A DNA stretch of 64,000 nucleotides from JAWWPG01 sp963820035 (GTDB taxonomy: Bacteria > Actinomycetota > Actinomycetes > Propionibacteriales > Nocardioidaceae), in contig CAWFYK010000002.1 in the NCBI GenBank assembly GCA_963820035.1, forward strand, positions 1,054,001-1,118,000, written 5' to 3'. Position numbers and translations under genes: made by a program. Below the pieces are notes generated by a model. That model was not told the DNA's origin, did not search any database, and was given only the letters and a program-made list of their open reading frames with translations. Shown here piece after piece: positions 61,438-64,000 of the stretch. Within the stretch, counting starts at the first letter, position 1. The number at the start of each line of letters is the position of its first letter.

Positions 61438-62592
61438 TCAGACGCCGGCCTGGACCGAGCACACCGGCCAGGCGCCCCAGCCCTGCGCGGCCTGGACCCG
61501 CTCGGCGATGGCGATCTGCGCATCGCGGCTCGCGAGGTTCGCGGTCGGTGCGTAGGAGCCGCCGCCGTAGGCCAGCCACGTGCTGGAGCTGAACTGCAGC
61601 CCGCCGTAGTAGCCGTTGCCGGTGTTCGTCGCCCAGTTGCCGCCCGACTCACAAGCAGCGATGGCGTCCCAGACGGAGCCGCTCGGGGTCGACGACGTGG
61701 AGCTCGAGGAACTCGACGACGTCGACGTGGAGGACTGGACCGGCGCCGGGGCCTGGGTCCCGTGGATCTCGATGCGGGAGACCGGCGAGGTCACGTGGAC
61801 CCGCTTGACGATGCGCTTGGAGTGGACGTGGCCGTTGGTTCCGCTGATCGCGTAGGTCACCTTGTCGGTGCCACTGTGACCAGCGCGCTCGACCTTGACC
61901 TGCCCCTGCGGAAGGCTGCTGTCGTCCTTGACGATCGTGCCGTAGCCGATTGACACGGTTGCGGTGTGGAAGGTCTTGAAGACCCGGGTGACGACGACCT
62001 TGCTGCCGCTGGCGATCGGCTTCTTCAGCGCCGGGCTCACGGTGTCGTTCTTGTCCAAGTGCACGTGCAGGTCGACCAGAGCCTCGCCGACCGTCAGGCC
62101 GGTGGTGGTGACCTTCGTGGCCTTCTGCGGACCGACCTTCAGGGTGACCTGCTTGGGCGTCTTGATCGACACCGCCAGGCCCTTCCGGCTGATGAACGTC
62201 GACCGGCTGGTGGACAGGTCAGCGCCGGTGGCGACCCGCTCGCCGATCTGGGAGAGCGCCGAGCTCACGGTGGTGGCGGTCGTCCAGTACGTCTTCTTCT
62301 GGCCGTCGACCGTCAGCTTGAGCGGGCGGCCGTAGGCCACCGCGATGCGAGTCCCGCTGGTCACCTTCGTGGTGAGAGCCGGGGCGACGGCGTCGTGGGG
62401 GCCGACGGTGATGTGCTGGTCCTTGAGTACCGCGGCGACGGTATCGGCTGAGGTGGAGATGGTTTTGGCCTTGCCGTCAACGGCAACGGTCACGGAAACT
62501 GAATGCTTGCTGCCGGCGTAGGCAATCGTTCCGGCCGTCGCGGCCACAACGAGAGCGGCCGCCAGACCTGCAAGGGCGATCTTCTTCGACAC
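61438..62592 (-). CDS. rpfB: Resuscitation-promoting factor RpfB
   Basis: Secreted peptidoglycan hydrolase that promotes regrowth from dormancy. The 384-residue product has a signal/anchor helix (ALAGLAAALVVAATAGTIAY) and three DUF348 repeats at about residues 30-215 (VSVTVAVDGKAKTISTSADT; LKLTVDGQKKTYWTTATTV; AVSIKTPKQVTLKVG). A G5 domain follows at about 215-285, then a Ser/Thr linker and the Rpf lysozyme-like domain at about 305-384. The catalytic Glu is in AACESGGNW, with YYGGLQFSSSTW following. GTG 62592 has TTTGGAGC upstream. It heads the rpfB-ksgA-ispE operon. Confidence 0.95.
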   Translation of the reverse strand: MSKKIALAGLAAALVVAATAGTIAYAGSKHSVSVTVAVDGKAKTISTSADTVAAVLKDQHITVGPHDAVAPALTTKVTSGTRIAVAYGRPLKLTVDGQKKTYWTTATTVSSALSQIGERVATGADLSTSRSTFISRKGLAVSIKTPKQVTLKVGPQKATKVTTTGLTVGEALVDLHVHLDKNDTVSPALKKPIASGSKVVVTRVFKTFHTATVSIGYGTIVKDDSSLPQGQVKVERAGHSGTDKVTYAISGTNGHVHSKRIVKRVHVTSPVSRIEIHGTQAPAPVQSSTSTSSSSSSSTSSTPSGSVWDAIAACESGGNWATNTGNGYYGGLQFSSSTWLAYGGGSYAPTANLASRDAQIAIAERVQAAQGWGAWPVCSVQAGV

Positions 62593-62851
62593 AATGCTCC
62601 AAAGGTGGGACTTCCCGGATTCACAGCGACTGGTGCGTCCGCGAGGTGGGGGGTCACGCGGGCTACTGCTGTCCGGCCAACAAGTTCACGACCCTGCCAG
62701 GACATCGCGCAGAACGCAAAATAATCTCAGGAAACCTGCCTCATAAGGCGACTTCGTTCACCTGAGTCACAGAGACCACAGGATCTCTGACCTGCCTCTG
62801 TGTGAAAACGCTAGGAAACAAGGGTGAGTCACGTCACAGGGGCTCAGCGGA
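62593..62851 (-). promoter_or_regulatory. rpfB leader region with overlapping inverted repeats
   Basis: 259-bp gap between tatD and rpfB. Two mutually exclusive dyads overlap: CACAGAG/CTCTGTG (62768-62774 with 62796-62802) and AGAGA/TCTCT (62771-62775 with 62784-62788). Competing hairpins of this kind are an attenuator hallmark. M. tuberculosis rpfB is reported to have a regulatory leader, but no sequence homology is claimed. No gene is seen here. Confidence 0.45.
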
Positions 62852-63739
62852 TCAGCCCCATGAACCGCCAAAAGCGACATCTGTGTTGAAGTCCAAGGCT
62901 GTGCATAACTCGGCCAGGTCGTCGCCTCGCACCTCGGCCATCGCTCGCACCGTTGTCGGCACCAGGTACGACGCGTTCGGCCGGCCCCGGTGTGGCATCG
63001 GAGCCAGGAAGGGCGCGTCGGTCTCGACGAGGATCCGGTCGCGAGGCGCCAGCTTGAGGGCATCCCGGAGACTCTGGGCGTTCTTGAAGGTCACCGTGCC
63101 GGCGAACGACAGGAAGGCGCCGCGGTCGAGACAGGACCGCGCAAAGTCGACGTCTCCGGAGAAACAGTGCAACACCGTTCGTTCCGGCATGCCAACCCGA
63201 TCCAGCATGGCGAGCACCTCGTCATGGGCGTCCCGGTCGTGGATCACGAGCGTCTTGTCCAGCCGTTTGGCCAGCTCGATGTGAGCGACGAACGAGCGTC
63301 GCTGGGCCTCCACACCCTCCGGACCGGTTCGATAGTTGTCGAGGCCGGTCTCGCCGATCGCCCGCACCCGCTCGCTCGACGAGGCGAGCCGCTCGATCTC
63401 GGCAAGCCCGTCGTCCAAACCTCCAGCGAGGTCGAGCTTCGGCGCCTCGTTCGGGTGGATCGCCACCCCGGCCACGATCGCGTCGTGGCGCTCCGCCGTC
63501 TCCACTGCCCAGCGGGCACCGGGCAGGTCGCAGCCGATCTGGACGATCCGTGGCACTCCGACCTGGGTGGCGAGGGCGAGCGCATCCGCCGGCTCCAGCC
63601 AGCCCTCGCCGTCCTCGATGTCGAGATGACAGTGGTTGTCGACCACCGGCACCGGAAGGGGCTCCGGAAGCGGGGGCCGCGAGATGTCGCGCCGTTTGCC
63701 GAACTCGTCGTTGACCCGCGACCGTGTCGGTCCGGTCAC
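62852..63739 (-). CDS. tatD: TatD family metal-dependent deoxyribonuclease
   Basis: 295-residue TIM-barrel hydrolase. Metal ligands: VDNHCHLDIEDGEGW near the N-terminus, AIGETGLDNYRTGPEG with the metal-bridging Glu, LVIHDRDAHDE, LHCFSGDVDFA and VETDAPFLAPMPHRGRPN. TatD enzymes act as 3'-5' exonucleases in repair of oxidised DNA. GTG 63739 overlaps the metG stop as GTGA, the conserved metG-tatD-rpfB-ksgA arrangement. An in-frame extension upstream lies within metG and is not used. Confidence 0.95.
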   Translation of the reverse strand: MTGPTRSRVNDEFGKRRDISRPPLPEPLPVPVVDNHCHLDIEDGEGWLEPADALALATQVGVPRIVQIGCDLPGARWAVETAERHDAIVAGVAIHPNEAPKLDLAGGLDDGLAEIERLASSSERVRAIGETGLDNYRTGPEGVEAQRRSFVAHIELAKRLDKTLVIHDRDAHDEVLAMLDRVGMPERTVLHCFSGDVDFARSCLDRGAFLSFAGTVTFKNAQSLRDALKLAPRDRILVETDAPFLAPMPHRGRPNASYLVPTTVRAMAEVRGDDLAELCTALDFNTDVAFGGSWG

Positions 63740-64000
63740 TCCGTGTCCTCCGCGAGCCTCGGGAAGAGCGAGGCGCCCTTGGTCAACTGGGTGCCGGGGG
63801 GAAGCTGACCCCAGCGTCCGGCATCGCCGATCCGCTGGCGGGCAAGCGGCCCCAGGACCTCCGCGCCGAGGGACTCCCACAGCAGCGCACTCGCCTTGGG
63901 CATCACCGGATTGTGCAGGACAGCAACGGCACGCAGCGATTCGGCAGCCGAGTAGAGAATCGTCGCGAGGCGTGCCCGTGCTTCGTCGGACGGGTCTTTC
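63736..64000 (-). CDS. metG: Methionyl-tRNA synthetase, C-terminal part (5' truncated by window edge)
   Basis: The last ~87 codons are present. Translation of the minus strand gives the helical anticodon-binding domain: LATILYSAAESLRAVAVLHN, NPVMPKASALLWESLG, then the family ending GQLPPGTQLTKGASLFPRL. The TGA at 63736-63738 overlaps the tatD start. The catalytic Rossmann domain lies outside the window. Confidence 0.9.
   Translation of the reverse strand, partial: KDPSDEARARLATILYSAAESLRAVAVLHNPVMPKASALLWESLGAEVLGPLARQRIGDAGRWGQLPPGTQLTKGASLFPRLAEDTE

Overview
The window is chromosomal DNA from a high-GC Gram-positive bacterium, most likely an actinobacterium of the Nocardioides type (Nocardioidaceae). 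This rests on the strong C-ending codon preference, the abundance of GTG starts and GTGA/ATGA gene overlaps, the rpfB and DUF501 genes, and gene order. The order metG-tatD-rpfB-ksgA-ispE, glmU-prs-rplY-pth and mfd-mazG-(lipoprotein)-eno-ftsB-DUF501-ppx matches the Mycobacterium tuberculosis Rv1007-Rv1026 neighbourhood. No rRNA, CRISPR array, transposase or phage gene was seen. One tRNA (Gln, UUG) was found.

Layout. 1-1.1 kb: 3' end of a secreted PKD protein. 1.1-10.8 kb (minus strand): housekeeping genes udgB, ppx, DUF501, ftsB, eno, mazG, a SurA-like lipoprotein gene and mfd. 10.8-45 kb: a large exopolysaccharide (EPS) locus lying between mfd and pth, which are close neighbours in M. tuberculosis. 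45-49.6 kb: pth, rplY, prs, glmU and tRNA-Gln. 49.7-57.8 kb: a lineage-variable stretch with a desaturase/TetR pair, an adenosine-deaminase-family gene, a secreted RCC1-repeat protein, glyoxalase/trans-aconitate-methyltransferase-like genes, MarR and an MFS transporter. 57.8-64 kb: an ABC-F ATPase gene, ispE, ksgA, rpfB, tatD and the 3' end of metG.

The EPS locus looks like two related Wzx/Wzy-type modules side by side. Module A (11.6-23.8 kb) has a sulfotransferase, two GT4 glycosyltransferases, a flippase, a polymerase/ligase, a Wzz-like protein, a kinase-fold protein, a secreted glycosidase, a second sulfotransferase and an initiating polyprenyl sugar-phosphate transferase. Module B (24-45 kb) has a sulfotransferase, a GH26-like lipoprotein, a giant PKD/propeller protein, a flippase, a kinase-fold protein, a Wzz-like protein, an Alg14/Alg13-type glycosyltransferase pair, a deacetylase, a Wzy-Wzz fusion, two sulfotransferases, a sulfotransferase-GT2 fusion and a second initiating transferase. 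Six sulfotransferase domains plus a cysQ-like PAP phosphatase gene suggest a sulfated surface polysaccharide, which is unusual for this type of bacterium.

The most striking DNA-level features are these. (1) A 1,035-bp apparently perfect direct repeat forms the 3' two-thirds of both initiating transferases. It has a G-ending codon style foreign to everything around it and begins exactly at the stop codon. (2) A 128-bp tandem array precedes the Alg14-like gene. Each unit is a complete 43-codon mini-ORF with its own ribosome binding site, overlapping the next by GTGA, which would make a chain of coupled translation restarts. (3) A 22-bp tandem repeat lies upstream of rplY, and relatives of it lie next to a 12-bp-stem terminator in the EPS locus. 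(4) Several dyads look like operators or structured leaders.
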